From an uncultured Oscillospiraceae bacterium (GTDB lineage Bacteria > Bacillota > Clostridia > Oscillospirales > Oscillospiraceae): a DNA stretch of 64,000 nucleotides. The notes below the pieces were generated by a model that was not told where the DNA came from, ran no database searches, and saw only the letters and a program-made list of their open reading frames with translations. Below, in pieces: positions 41,078 through 50,349 of this stretch. Position numbers and translations under genes: made by a program. Numbering within the stretch: position 1 is the first letter of the stretch; every line of letters begins with the position of its first letter. The stretch is from contig CAKTPP010000001.1 in assembly GCA_934591895.1 (NCBI GenBank), positions 124,001 to 188,000 of the forward strand, in the 5' to 3' direction.

Positions 41078-41494
41078 ATGACCGGCATCTATCAGCACAC
41101 GCTGGACGCCAAAGGCCGTCTGTTCATCCCGGCCAAGCTCCGCGAAGAACTCGGCGACACGTTTTACGTCACGGTCTCGCCCGAGAAGTGCCTGTCTGCT
41201 TACAGCCAGGAAAACTGGGACGACGTCTCCCGCAGGGTGGCGGGCATGACCAACGTGCAGCAGCGCAAGATGCGCCCGCTGTTCGCGTATGCCGCGCGCT
41301 GCGAGCTCGACGGGCAGGGGCGTATCCTCCTGCCGCAGCATCTGCGTGAATTTGCGGGTCTCACCAAGAGCGTCACCGTGGTCGGCAGCAACAACCATGC
41401 GGAGTTCTGGGACAGCGCGCGCTGGGACGAGATCTGCCCGCTTGAGGCGCTGCCGGAGAACATCGCCGCCGTGATGGAGGAGCTGGATTTCTGA
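41078..41494 (+). CDS. mraZ: Transcriptional regulator MraZ
   Basis: The 138-residue protein has two SpoVT/AbrB-like swapped-hairpin repeats: HTLDAKGRLFIPAKLREELG and CELDGQGRILLPQHLREFAG. It heads the dcw cluster and represses it in bacteria studied. The ATG at 41078 was preferred: it lies 7 bases after AAGGGGGG and starts the family sequence MTGIYQH. It overlaps rsmH by one base. Confidence 0.95.
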   Translation: MTGIYQHTLDAKGRLFIPAKLREELGDTFYVTVSPEKCLSAYSQENWDDVSRRVAGMTNVQQRKMRPLFAYAARCELDGQGRILLPQHLREFAGLTKSVTVVGSNNHAEFWDSARWDEICPLEALPENIAAVMEELDF

Positions 41495-42426
41495 TGGACG
41501 CCCTGCATGTCCCCGTGCTGCTGCACGAGTGTATTGATAACCTGAACATCCGGCCGGACGGCATCTATGTCGACGGCACGCTCGGTATGGGCGGCCACTC
41601 CGAGCGGATCGCCGCGCGCCTCACGACCGGAAAGCTCATCGGCATCGACCGCGATGAGACGGCCATCGAGCGCGCCGGCGCGCGTCTGGCGCCGTTTGGA
41701 GACCGTGTGCAGCTCGTGCACGGCAACTTCCGCGACACGGCCGCCATTCTCGACCGCCTCGGCATCGGCGCCGTGGACGGCATGCTCTTTGACCTCGGCG
41801 TCTCGTCGCCGCAGCTCGATGAGTCGGAGCGCGGCTTTTCCTATATGCACGACGCGCCGCTCGATATGCGCATGGACGCGACCGACGGCCTGCGCGCGTG
41901 GAACGTCGTCAACGAGTGGCCGGAGAGTGAGCTCAGGCGCATTTTGTATGAATACGGCGAGGAGCGCTACGCGCCCCGCATCGCCGGGGCGATCGTTCGC
42001 GCCCGGGCGCAGCAGCCGATCGCGACCACAACGGAGCTGGTCGACGTGATCCGCTCGGCCATGCCGGGCGCGGCGCTGCGCGAAAAGCAGCATCCCGCCA
42101 AGCGCAGCTTTCAGGCGATCCGCATCGCCGTGAACGATGAGCTGGCGGCGGTGCGCGAGATGATGGACACCGCGCCCGACAAGCTTCGCACCGGCGGCCG
42201 GTTGTGCGTCATCAGCTTCCATTCCCTTGAGGACCGGATCGTCAAGACCGGCATCGCCCGGCGGGAGCACGGCTGCACCTGCCCGCGCGAGGCGCCGGTT
42301 TGCACCTGCGGCTTTGTGCAGACGCTGCGCAGCGTCTCCCGCAAGCCGATCCTGCCCGGTGAGGAGGAACTCGCATCCAACCCCCGCGCCCGCAGCGCGA
42401 AGCTTCGTGTCGCGGAGCGTGTCTGA
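41494..42426 (+). CDS. rsmH: 16S rRNA (cytosine1402-N4)-methyltransferase
   Basis: The 310-residue enzyme (MraW) shows HVPVLLHECIDNL, YVDGTLGMGGHSERIA (SAM site), FDLGVSSPQLDESERGFSY, and the late FHSLEDRIVK. Normal length; the second gene of dcw as in most bacteria. Confidence 0.96.
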   Translation: MDALHVPVLLHECIDNLNIRPDGIYVDGTLGMGGHSERIAARLTTGKLIGIDRDETAIERAGARLAPFGDRVQLVHGNFRDTAAILDRLGIGAVDGMLFDLGVSSPQLDESERGFSYMHDAPLDMRMDATDGLRAWNVVNEWPESELRRILYEYGEERYAPRIAGAIVRARAQQPIATTTELVDVIRSAMPGAALREKQHPAKRSFQAIRIAVNDELAAVREMMDTAPDKLRTGGRLCVISFHSLEDRIVKTGIARREHGCTCPREAPVCTCGFVQTLRSVSRKPILPGEEELASNPRARSAKLRVAERV

Positions 42427-42440
42427 GAAAGGAACCCGTC

Positions 42441-42989
42441 ATGGCATCTCCCGCTTCGAAAAAACGGAATACAGCGCGCATGGACGGCAACGCGGCGTAT
42501 GACCTGCGCAGTACGGCTGCGGAGGAGTACCTGTACAGTGCCGCTCCGGTAGATCTGCCGCACGCGCCCCGGCCGACGGAGACCGTCGTCCCGGAGTCCG
42601 CACCGAGGCCCAAGCAGGCGATCGCCCCGATGGCGGTGCTCGGCTTTGCCATTGCCGCCGTGCTGATCGTCTTTTCGCTCATTGCGCGCGTGCAGCTCTC
42701 GCAGGCGTCGGCGCAGGTGTCGGAGCTGGAGGAGCAGTATGCCCAGCTTCAGGAGCAGCAGACGCGTCTGCGCATCGACTACGAGAGCGCGTTCAACCTC
42801 ACGGAGATCGAGGACTACGCCATCCATGAGCTCGGCATGCAAAAGCCGCGCAGCGATCAGCTCTACTACATCAGCGGCAGCGATGCCGCGGATACGGCGG
42901 TGGTTCTGGATCAGACTGCGGCGGAGCCGCTGAGTCTCGCTGACCGTTTCGGCGATTTCCTCACCTCCATTGTGGAATATTTTCGATGA
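42441..42989 (+). CDS. ftsL: Cell division protein FtsL-like
   Basis: The 182-residue bitopic protein has a long cytoplasmic Pro-rich tail (about 1-60), one membrane segment (about 62-82) and a short extracellular coiled coil (SQASAQVSELEEQYAQLQEQ). An ESAFNLTEIEDYAIHELGM motif follows, as in FtsL/DivIC septum proteins. The position between rsmH and the PBP gene supports FtsL. The C-terminal tail is longer than usual. Confidence 0.85.
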   Translation: MASPASKKRNTARMDGNAAYDLRSTAAEEYLYSAAPVDLPHAPRPTETVVPESAPRPKQAIAPMAVLGFAIAAVLIVFSLIARVQLSQASAQVSELEEQYAQLQEQQTRLRIDYESAFNLTEIEDYAIHELGMQKPRSDQLYYISGSDAADTAVVLDQTAAEPLSLADRFGDFLTSIVEYFR

Positions 42990-43036
42990 GCCAGCCTGTA
43001 TGATAGTACCATCCCCGCAGAAACAAGGAGACAGAC

Positions 43037-45388
43037 ATGGCGAATGAAACTTCCGGGCGCCGGGATAACCGTGTGCCCTTTCGAGCAAGTACCAAAACAC
43101 CGAATATCATGATGCTCCGCCGCACACGCCTGCTTTTGATTGTGTGCGGCATCCTTGCATTTGCTGTCCTTGGCGTCAAGCTGTTCAGCATCATGATCGT
43201 ACACCATGACGAGTATGAGAAAATGGCGCTCGACCAGCAGGTGCGCGAGACGGAGATCACGGCCTCGCGCGGCGCGATCTATGACACGAACGGCAAGATC
43301 CTGGCCATGAACGCCTCGGTCGACACGATCTTTATCAGTCCGGCCGAGATCGCCGCGAACAAGGAAGACCCGCAGATGATCGCGCGAGAACTTTCGCAGA
43401 TCCTCGACGTCGATTATGATAAGATCCTGAACATGACGAAAAATACCGACCGCTGGTATGAAGTCGTCAAGCGCAAGGTCGAGCCGGACGTGTCGGAAAA
43501 GGTGCGCGCGTTCAAAAAGGAGAATAACCTCATCGGCGTCAAGATCGAGCCGGACACGAAGCGCTATTATCCCTACGGAAGCCTGGCCGCGCATGTCATC
43601 GGCTTCGTCGGGCAGGACAACGAGGGTCGCTACGGCCTCGAGCAGCGCTATGACAGCTACCTCACCGGCAGCACCGGGCGCATCATCCGCGCGACGGATA
43701 ACCGCGGCACGGATATGCTCTTTGTCAACTACGAGGATTACTACGACGAGACAAAGGGCAACGACATGAACCTGACCATCGACGCCACCATCCAGTATTA
43801 CCTCGAAAAGCACCTGCAGCAGGCGGTCGAGGACTACGACGTGCAAAACGGTGCGGCAGCCATCGCCATGGACCCGAGCACCGGCGCGATCCTCGGCATG
43901 GTCTCGCTCGGGAATTTTGACCTCAACGACTACCAGAAGGTCAGCGACAAGGATCAGGAGGCCATCGACGCCGAGACCGACCCCGACAAGCGCTCGGAGC
44001 TGCTGACCGCCGCGCAGCAAAAGCAGTGGCGCAACAAGGCACTCTCGGATACCTACGAGCCCGGCTCGACGTTCAAGATCATCACGCTGGCCATGGCGCT
44101 CGAGGAGGGCGTGGTCAATGAAAGCTCGTCGTTTTACTGCGGCGGCAGCGTCCCCGTGCTCGGCCGTACCGATCCGGTCAAGTGCTGGAAGACGACCGGC
44201 CACGGCAGCCAGACGCTCACGCAGGCCATGCAGCACTCGTGCAACGTCGCGCTCGTGCAGATCGGCCAGCTCGTCGGCGCGCGCACATTTTACAAGTATG
44301 CCGAGGCGTTCGGCTTCCTGAACCTGACCAACAACGTCGACAGCAGCCTCACCGCCAAGACCGGCATCGACCTGTCCGGCGAGAGCGGCAGCATCTGGTG
44401 GAGCCAGAACACGTTCTATGACACCGAAAACCTCTCACAGCTCGCGGCGGCCTCGTTCGGCCAGACGTTCACGATCACGCCGCTGCAGCTCATCACGGCG
44501 GTCAGCGCCTGCGTCAACGGCGGCTATCTCATGAAGCCGTATGTGGTCAAGAGCATCGTCAACAGCGACGGGGAGGCGGTCGTGTCCAATTCGCCGACCG
44601 TGGTGCGTCAGGTCGTGAGCGAGCAGACGAGCGCCACCGTGCGCCAGATCCTTGAGCAGGTCGTCGGCGACCCCGTCGACGGCACCGGCAAGAACGCCTA
44701 TGTCGCGGGCTACCGCATCGGCGGCAAGACCGGCACGTCGGAAAAGGTTGCGCAGGACGCGGCCGGCGGCGCGAAGGAATACATCGTCTCGTTCATCGGC
44801 TTCGCTCCGGCGGACGATCCGCAGATCGTCATCCTCGTGCTGCTCGATACGCCGAGCAGCAGCACCGGCATCTACATCAGCGGCGGCCAGATGGCCGCGC
44901 CCACCGTCGGCAAAATGATGGCGGACATCCTGCCGTACCTCGGCGTGGAGCCGTCGTACACCGAGAAGGAAAAGACGCACATGGATAAGACCGTGCCGAA
45001 CGTGACGGGTCTGTCCGTCGAGCAGGCGAAGGCCGCGCTCGAGGAGGTCGGCCTGCAGGCGCGCGTCTACGGTGACGGCAGCACGGTCACGGCACAGCTG
45101 CCGGGCAGCGGCGCGGTCGTCGCCGGCGGCAGCACCATCCTGCTCTATGCGGGCAAGGAGCCCTCGGCCGACAAGGAGACCATGCCGGATCTGACCAATC
45201 TCAGCTATGAGACCGCCCGCGACCGCATGGCCGCGCTGGGGCTGTACATCAAAACCAACAGCTCCATCACGGACACTGCGCAGATCGTCTCCGGCCAGAC
45301 CGTGGCCGCCGGCACGCAGCTGGATCACGGCACGGTCGTGGAGGTCACGCTTGTGACGAGCGATTCGAGCATGCTGGGCAGATACTGA
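43037..45388 (+). CDS. Class B penicillin-binding protein with PASTA domains (SpoVD/PBP2B type)
   Basis: The 783-residue protein has an N-terminal membrane anchor (about 33-53), a PBP dimer domain, and a transpeptidase domain with STFK (YEPGSTFKIITLAMA), SCN (MQHSCNVALVQIG) and KTGT (IGGKTGTSEK). Two C-terminal PASTA domains begin at VPNVTGLSVEQAKAAL and MPDLTNLSYETARDRM. In spore-formers this dcw position holds either vegetative FtsI or sporulation-specific SpoVD; sequence alone does not separate them. A single copy here may serve division. Confidence 0.93.
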   Translation: MANETSGRRDNRVPFRASTKTPNIMMLRRTRLLLIVCGILAFAVLGVKLFSIMIVHHDEYEKMALDQQVRETEITASRGAIYDTNGKILAMNASVDTIFISPAEIAANKEDPQMIARELSQILDVDYDKILNMTKNTDRWYEVVKRKVEPDVSEKVRAFKKENNLIGVKIEPDTKRYYPYGSLAAHVIGFVGQDNEGRYGLEQRYDSYLTGSTGRIIRATDNRGTDMLFVNYEDYYDETKGNDMNLTIDATIQYYLEKHLQQAVEDYDVQNGAAAIAMDPSTGAILGMVSLGNFDLNDYQKVSDKDQEAIDAETDPDKRSELLTAAQQKQWRNKALSDTYEPGSTFKIITLAMALEEGVVNESSSFYCGGSVPVLGRTDPVKCWKTTGHGSQTLTQAMQHSCNVALVQIGQLVGARTFYKYAEAFGFLNLTNNVDSSLTAKTGIDLSGESGSIWWSQNTFYDTENLSQLAAASFGQTFTITPLQLITAVSACVNGGYLMKPYVVKSIVNSDGEAVVSNSPTVVRQVVSEQTSATVRQILEQVVGDPVDGTGKNAYVAGYRIGGKTGTSEKVAQDAAGGAKEYIVSFIGFAPADDPQIVILVLLDTPSSSTGIYISGGQMAAPTVGKMMADILPYLGVEPSYTEKEKTHMDKTVPNVTGLSVEQAKAALEEVGLQARVYGDGSTVTAQLPGSGAVVAGGSTILLYAGKEPSADKETMPDLTNLSYETARDRMAALGLYIKTNSSITDTAQIVSGQTVAAGTQLDHGTVVEVTLVTSDSSMLGRY

Positions 45389-45409
45389 CGAACAAACGGA
45401 GGTACCATT

Positions 45410-46873
45410 ATGAAACTCAAGCGACTGCTGTCCGTTCTGGACGTGTGCGAATGCACCGCCGATCCGGAGCTGGACATTCGGGATATCAGCTTTGACTCGC
45501 GCACCACGCAGCCCGGCGACCTGTTTGCCGCCGTCTGCGGGTATGAGTCCGACGGCCACCGCTTCATCGCCGCGGCCGTCGCGCGCGGCGCGGCCGTCGT
45601 GCTCTGTCAGGAGCGGCCGGAGGCGGACGTCCCGTATATCCGCGTGGCCGACAGCCGCCTTGCGCTCTCGCGCGTCTGCTGCGAGTTTTTCGGCAACCCG
45701 TCGCGCGAGCTGACCATGATCGGTGTGACCGGCACCAACGGCAAGACCACCGTCACCACGCTCATCAAGCACATGCTCGAGCAGTGCCTGCACACGAAGG
45801 TCGGGCTCATCGGCACGAACGCGAACATCATCGGCGACGAGGTGCTGCACACCGAGCACACCACACCCGATGCGTATGAGCTGCAAAAGCTCCTGCGCCG
45901 CATGGCCGATGCCGGCTGCACGCACGCGGTCATGGAGGTGTCGTCGCACTCGCTCGTGCTGCATCGCGTGGAGGGCATCCGCTTCCGCGTGGGCATCTTC
46001 ACGAACCTGTCGCAGGATCATCTGGATTTCCACAAGACCATGGAGGCCTATGCCGAGGCCAAGGCGCTGCTGTTCACGCAGAGCGACACCGGCATCGTCA
46101 ACGCCGACGACCCGTGGGCGCACGTCATGCTTGAACGCGCCGGGTGTCCGATGCAGACCTACTCCGCCAAGCGCAACGACGCGGATCTTGTGGCCAAGGA
46201 CGTTCGCCTGAGCGCGTCCGGCGTGCGCTTCGTCGCCATGAGCGGCGATGCGATCGCGCGTATGCGTCTCGGCATCCCCGGCATGTTCTCCGTCTACAAC
46301 GCGCTGAGCGTCATCGCCTGCGCGCGCGCACTCGGCATCCCGCTCGATGACTGTGCGGCCGCGCTCGATACGGCAGAGCCCGTCAAGGGGCGCGCCGAGC
46401 CGCTCGAGACCGACGGAGACTATACCATCCTTATCGACTACGCCGTCACGCCCGACGCCATCGACAACATCCTCACGACGGTGCGCGAGTTTGCGCCCGC
46501 GCGGCTGGTGTTCCTCTTCGGCTGCGGCGGCGACCGCGACCGCGGCAAGCGTCCGAAGATGGGGCGCATCGCGGGACAGAAGGCGGATTTCGTCATCGTC
46601 ACGAGCGACAACCCGCGCACGGAGGATCCGGAGGCGATCATCGCCGACATTCTCCCCGGCCTCAAGGAGACGCACACACCCTATGTCGTGCGCCCCGACC
46701 GGCGCGAGGCCATCGCCTATGCGATCGAAAACCACTGCCCCGGCGACGTTATCATCCTTTGCGGCAAGGGCCACGAGGATTACCAGATCATCGGCAAGAC
46801 GAAGGTGCACATGGATGAGCGCGAGATCGTCGCCGAAATACTCGACAAGAGGAAGAGAGAGAAAGAGAAATGA
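45410..46873 (+). CDS. murE: UDP-MurNAc-tripeptide synthetase
   Basis: The 487-residue Mur ligase adds the third peptide residue. It shows GVTGTNGKTTVTTLIKHM (ATP site), an SSHSL segment, and the C-terminal substrate motif DNPR (TSDNPRTEDPEAI), which marks enzymes that add meso-diaminopimelate rather than lysine. It overlaps mraY by 4 bases. Confidence 0.95.
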   Translation: MKLKRLLSVLDVCECTADPELDIRDISFDSRTTQPGDLFAAVCGYESDGHRFIAAAVARGAAVVLCQERPEADVPYIRVADSRLALSRVCCEFFGNPSRELTMIGVTGTNGKTTVTTLIKHMLEQCLHTKVGLIGTNANIIGDEVLHTEHTTPDAYELQKLLRRMADAGCTHAVMEVSSHSLVLHRVEGIRFRVGIFTNLSQDHLDFHKTMEAYAEAKALLFTQSDTGIVNADDPWAHVMLERAGCPMQTYSAKRNDADLVAKDVRLSASGVRFVAMSGDAIARMRLGIPGMFSVYNALSVIACARALGIPLDDCAAALDTAEPVKGRAEPLETDGDYTILIDYAVTPDAIDNILTTVREFAPARLVFLFGCGGDRDRGKRPKMGRIAGQKADFVIVTSDNPRTEDPEAIIADILPGLKETHTPYVVRPDRREAIAYAIENHCPGDVIILCGKGHEDYQIIGKTKVHMDEREIVAEILDKRKREKEK

Positions 46874-47886
46874 CACTGAAGCTGATACTGGCGTTCGTCA
46901 TCGCGTTTGCGGTGTCGGCCGTCGTCGGATTTTTTCTGGTCCCGTATCTCAAGCGCATCAAGGCGGGGCAGAGCATCAAGGAAAACGGCCCCACGTGGCA
47001 TATGTCCAAGCAGGGTACGCCGACCATGGGCGGGCTGATGTTCATTGCCGCAATCGCGGTCGTGTGCCTGTCGGTCGGCTTTGAGTGCATGGCCGCCGGC
47101 GAATACGGCCACCTATTTTGTCTGGCGTTCGCGCTCGTGTTCGGCGCGATCGGCTTTCTGGACGACTATGAAAAGCTCAAGAAGAAGCAGAATCTCGGTC
47201 TGACAGCCGGCAAGAAGATCCTGCTGCAGCTGGCGGCGGCCGTGGCGTTCATTTTCCTCATGCGCCGCTTCGGCTATGTCGCGCTCGACAGCCTCTACAT
47301 CCCGTTCTGGAACGAGACGGTGCCGGTCTCCGAGCCGCTGTACGTGATCTTCGCGGCCTTCGTCATCGTCGGCACGGTCAACTCCGTCAACCTCACCGAC
47401 GGCGTGGACGGCCTCGCCGCGAGCACGACGATACCGGTGTGCGTCTTCTTTGCCGTCATCTCCATCCTCTGGGGCGAGCGGTTTTTGTCCCTCGGCGTGT
47501 TCGCCTCCGGCATCGCCGGCGGTCTGCTGGGCTTCCTGATCTATAACTTCAACCCGGCCAAGGTGTTCATGGGCGACACGGGCTCGCTGTTTCTCGGCGG
47601 CGCGGTCGCGGCGCTGGCTTTTGCCTACGACATGCCGCTCATCCTTGTGACGCTCGGCATCATGTACATCGTCGAGGCGCTCTCGGATATCATTCAGGTC
47701 GGCTACTTCAAGCTCACGCACGGCAAGCGCGTGTTTAAGATGTCCCCGTTCCACCACCATCTTGAAATGGGCGGCTGGACGGGTCACAAGTGGAAGGAAA
47801 AGCAGATCGTGGCGCTGTTTGCCGGCGTGACGGTGCTGTTTGCAGTTTTGTCGTTTATCGGCGTGTTCCACCGCTTCGGCGCGTGA
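46870..47886 (+). CDS. mraY: Phospho-N-acetylmuramoyl-pentapeptide transferase
   Basis: The 338-residue polytopic enzyme makes lipid I. It shows KQGTPTMGGLMFI, FLDDYEK (Asp pair), SVNLTDGVDGLAAS, NFNPAKVFMGDTGSLFLGG and the cytoplasmic His-rich MSPFHHHLEMGG. All catalytic Asp/His elements are present. It follows murE directly; no murD gene is present between mraY and the SEDS gene. Confidence 0.96.
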   Translation: MTLKLILAFVIAFAVSAVVGFFLVPYLKRIKAGQSIKENGPTWHMSKQGTPTMGGLMFIAAIAVVCLSVGFECMAAGEYGHLFCLAFALVFGAIGFLDDYEKLKKKQNLGLTAGKKILLQLAAAVAFIFLMRRFGYVALDSLYIPFWNETVPVSEPLYVIFAAFVIVGTVNSVNLTDGVDGLAASTTIPVCVFFAVISILWGERFLSLGVFASGIAGGLLGFLIYNFNPAKVFMGDTGSLFLGGAVAALAFAYDMPLILVTLGIMYIVEALSDIIQVGYFKLTHGKRVFKMSPFHHHLEMGGWTGHKWKEKQIVALFAGVTVLFAVLSFIGVFHRFGA

Positions 47887-47914
47887 GCGCGCCGCGGCAC
47901 AGGGAGGTGCGTTC

Positions 47915-49075
47915 ATGAATATATCCGGTCTGAGACTTCCTGTGTACCGGGCGGGGACGGCTGCCGGGGCCAAGCGCGGCAGCTTCGACCTGCCGTTTTT
48001 CGTGCTCACGCTGCTGCTGCTGACGATCGGCGTCATCATGGTGCTCTCGTCGAGCTTTGCCCGCGCCTATGCGCAGGGCAAGTCGCCGACGTATTATTTC
48101 GTCCGGCAGGCAGGCTTCGCCGTGGCCGGCGTGGTGGGTATGATTTTGTTTTCCAACGTGCGCATGGCGACGTACCGCCGCTGGTCGCTCGTGCTGCTGG
48201 GCGTGAGCATTTTCCTGCTCGCCATCGTCTGGATCCCGCACATCGGCGTGGTCGGCGGCGGTGCGCGCCGTTGGCTGAGCCTCGGCTTTACGACGTTTCA
48301 GCCGTCGGAGATCGCGAAGATCGCGGTCGTGCTGTTTTTCTCAAGCATGATCTGCACATACAAAGACCAGATGCAGACGATCCGCTACGGCGTCGTGCCG
48401 TTCATGGTCATCACCGGCGGCATCGTCATCCTGCTCATGCTCGAGCCGCATCTGTCGGCGTCGATCATCATCATGGCGCTGGCGATCGTGATGATGTTTG
48501 TCGGCGGCATCAAGCTCTCGTACCTGCTCATCGGCATGGGCAGCGCGGGCACGCTGCTGCTGATCGCGGGCAAGTTCGTGCCCTATGTGCACAAGCGCAT
48601 CGTGTCGTGGCGCGACCCGTTCGCCGACACGAGCAGCGCCGGATATCAGATCGTGCAGTCGCTGTATTCCATCGGCTCGGGCGGCTTTCTCGGCCTCGGC
48701 CTCGGCCAGAGCCGGCAGAAATATCTCTACCTGCCGGAGGAGCACAATGACTACATCTTTTCCATCGTCTGTGAGGAACTCGGCTATGTCGGCGCGGTCG
48801 CGATCCTGATCCTGTTCGCGCTGCTCATCTGCCGCGGCTACTGGATCGCTGCGCACTCGCCCGACCGCTACAGCTTCCTCGTTGGCGTCGGCATCACGAC
48901 GCTGCTGTCGATCCAGGTGTTTCTGAACATCGCGGTCGTCACGAATCTCATCCCCTGCACCGGCATCTCGCTGCCGTTTTTCAGCTACGGCGGCACGGCA
49001 CTGCTGATGCAGCTCGGTGAAATGGGCATTATTTTAAGCATATCGCGCGACATCCCGACGAAAAAAGCGCGGTAG
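47915..49075 (+). CDS. SEDS peptidoglycan polymerase FtsW/SpoVE
   Basis: The 386-residue protein has ten membrane segments and SEDS hallmarks: TTFQPSEIAKIAVVLF, a large loop with PFADTSSAGYQIVQSLYSIG, EEHNDYIFSIVCEELG, and GISLPFFSYGGTALLM. The ATG at 47915 follows GGGAGG. It polymerises glycan strands with a class B PBP partner, here the PASTA protein. Whether it is FtsW (division) or SpoVE (cortex) cannot be told from sequence; it lies in the dcw context that favours division. Confidence 0.93.
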   Translation: MNISGLRLPVYRAGTAAGAKRGSFDLPFFVLTLLLLTIGVIMVLSSSFARAYAQGKSPTYYFVRQAGFAVAGVVGMILFSNVRMATYRRWSLVLLGVSIFLLAIVWIPHIGVVGGGARRWLSLGFTTFQPSEIAKIAVVLFFSSMICTYKDQMQTIRYGVVPFMVITGGIVILLMLEPHLSASIIIMALAIVMMFVGGIKLSYLLIGMGSAGTLLLIAGKFVPYVHKRIVSWRDPFADTSSAGYQIVQSLYSIGSGGFLGLGLGQSRQKYLYLPEEHNDYIFSIVCEELGYVGAVAILILFALLICRGYWIAAHSPDRYSFLVGVGITTLLSIQVFLNIAVVTNLIPCTGISLPFFSYGGTALLMQLGEMGIILSISRDIPTKKAR

Positions 49076-49144
49076 CATCTGAATCTGCAAGCTGTCCCGG
49101 CGGCGCGCGCCGCCCGAGCTTCGATATTCCGGGAGGGACTGACT

Positions 49145-50293
49145 ATGAATTTTCTCTTCACCTGCGGCGGTACCGCAGGCCACATCAACCCCGCGCTTGC
49201 GGTCGCGGGCGTCCTGCGCGACCGGATGCCCGACTGCGGCATCCTCTTCGTCGGCGCAAACGGCAAGATGGAGACGGACCTCGTTCCGCGCGCGGGCTAC
49301 GACATCGTGACCGTGGAGGTCACGAACATCCACCGCAGCCTCAAGCCCTCGGAGATCGCGTACAACCTCCGCTCGCTGCACAACGTGCGGCAGGCGACGA
49401 AGGACGCGCGCAAGATCATCGAGGACTTCAAGCCCGACGTCGCCATCGGCACCGGCGGCTATGTGTGCTACCCCGTGCTCAAGGCGGCGGCGCAGCTCGG
49501 CATCCCGACCATCGTGCATGAGTCCAACGCCGTGCCCGGCCTGACGACGAAGATGCTCGCCGGCGCGGTCGACCGCATTCTGGTCGGCTTTGAGGAGAGC
49601 AAACAGCATTACAGCGAGCAGGACAAGGTCGTCGTCACCGGCACGCCGGTGCGCGGCGCGTTCACGGCCTGCTCCGGTGCGGAGGCCAAGCGCCAGCTCG
49701 GGCTCGACCCCGAAAAGCCGCTGGTCGTGTCGGTGTGGGGCTCGCTCGGCGCGGCGCGCATGAACGAGGTCATGACGGCCTTTATAACCCGCGCTGCCGT
49801 GACGGATGCGCCGTTTTCGCTCATTCATTCGGCCGGCCGCAGCGGCTACGAGAAGATGCACGCGGCGCTGCTGGAAAAGTGCCCGGTCGATCCCGCGGCG
49901 CATGGCATGGACGTGCGGCCGTATATCTACGATATGCCGCTGGTGATGGATGCGGCCGATCTCGTGCTGTGCCGCGCGGGCGCGTCCACGCTTGCCGAGC
50001 TCACATGCATCGGCAAGCCGGCGGTGCTCATCCCGTCTCCGAACGTCACGAACAACCATCAGGAGCGCAACGCGCGCGTGCTCGAGCACGCCGGCGGCGC
50101 CAAGGTGCTGCTCGAGGGATCGTTCACGGCGGACGACCTGTATGATCTCGTCAGCGGCCTGCTCGCCGACGGTGCGCAGCTTGCGCAGATGGCCGACAAT
50201 ATGCGTGCCGCCGGTGTGAGCGATGCCGCCGAGCGCATTGCCGGGCTGGTGCTCAAGCTGGCCGACCGCCATGCGGGCCGCCGCGCAAAATGA
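49145..50293 (+). CDS. murG: UDP-GlcNAc:lipid I N-acetylglucosaminyltransferase
   Basis: The 382-residue GT-B enzyme converts lipid I to lipid II at the membrane. It shows CGGTAGHINPALAVA, GTGGYVCYPVLKAA, a WGSLGAARMNE nucleotide-binding loop, and CRAGASTLAELTCIGKPAVLIP. Complete. Confidence 0.96.
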   Translation: MNFLFTCGGTAGHINPALAVAGVLRDRMPDCGILFVGANGKMETDLVPRAGYDIVTVEVTNIHRSLKPSEIAYNLRSLHNVRQATKDARKIIEDFKPDVAIGTGGYVCYPVLKAAAQLGIPTIVHESNAVPGLTTKMLAGAVDRILVGFEESKQHYSEQDKVVVTGTPVRGAFTACSGAEAKRQLGLDPEKPLVVSVWGSLGAARMNEVMTAFITRAAVTDAPFSLIHSAGRSGYEKMHAALLEKCPVDPAAHGMDVRPYIYDMPLVMDAADLVLCRAGASTLAELTCIGKPAVLIPSPNVTNNHQERNARVLEHAGGAKVLLEGSFTADDLYDLVSGLLADGAQLAQMADNMRAAGVSDAAERIAGLVLKLADRHAGRRAK

Positions 50294-50349
50294 CAACTTC
50301 GCGTTTCTCTGCATAGGATGGCATGAATTTGCTGTGCGGAGGAAAGAAC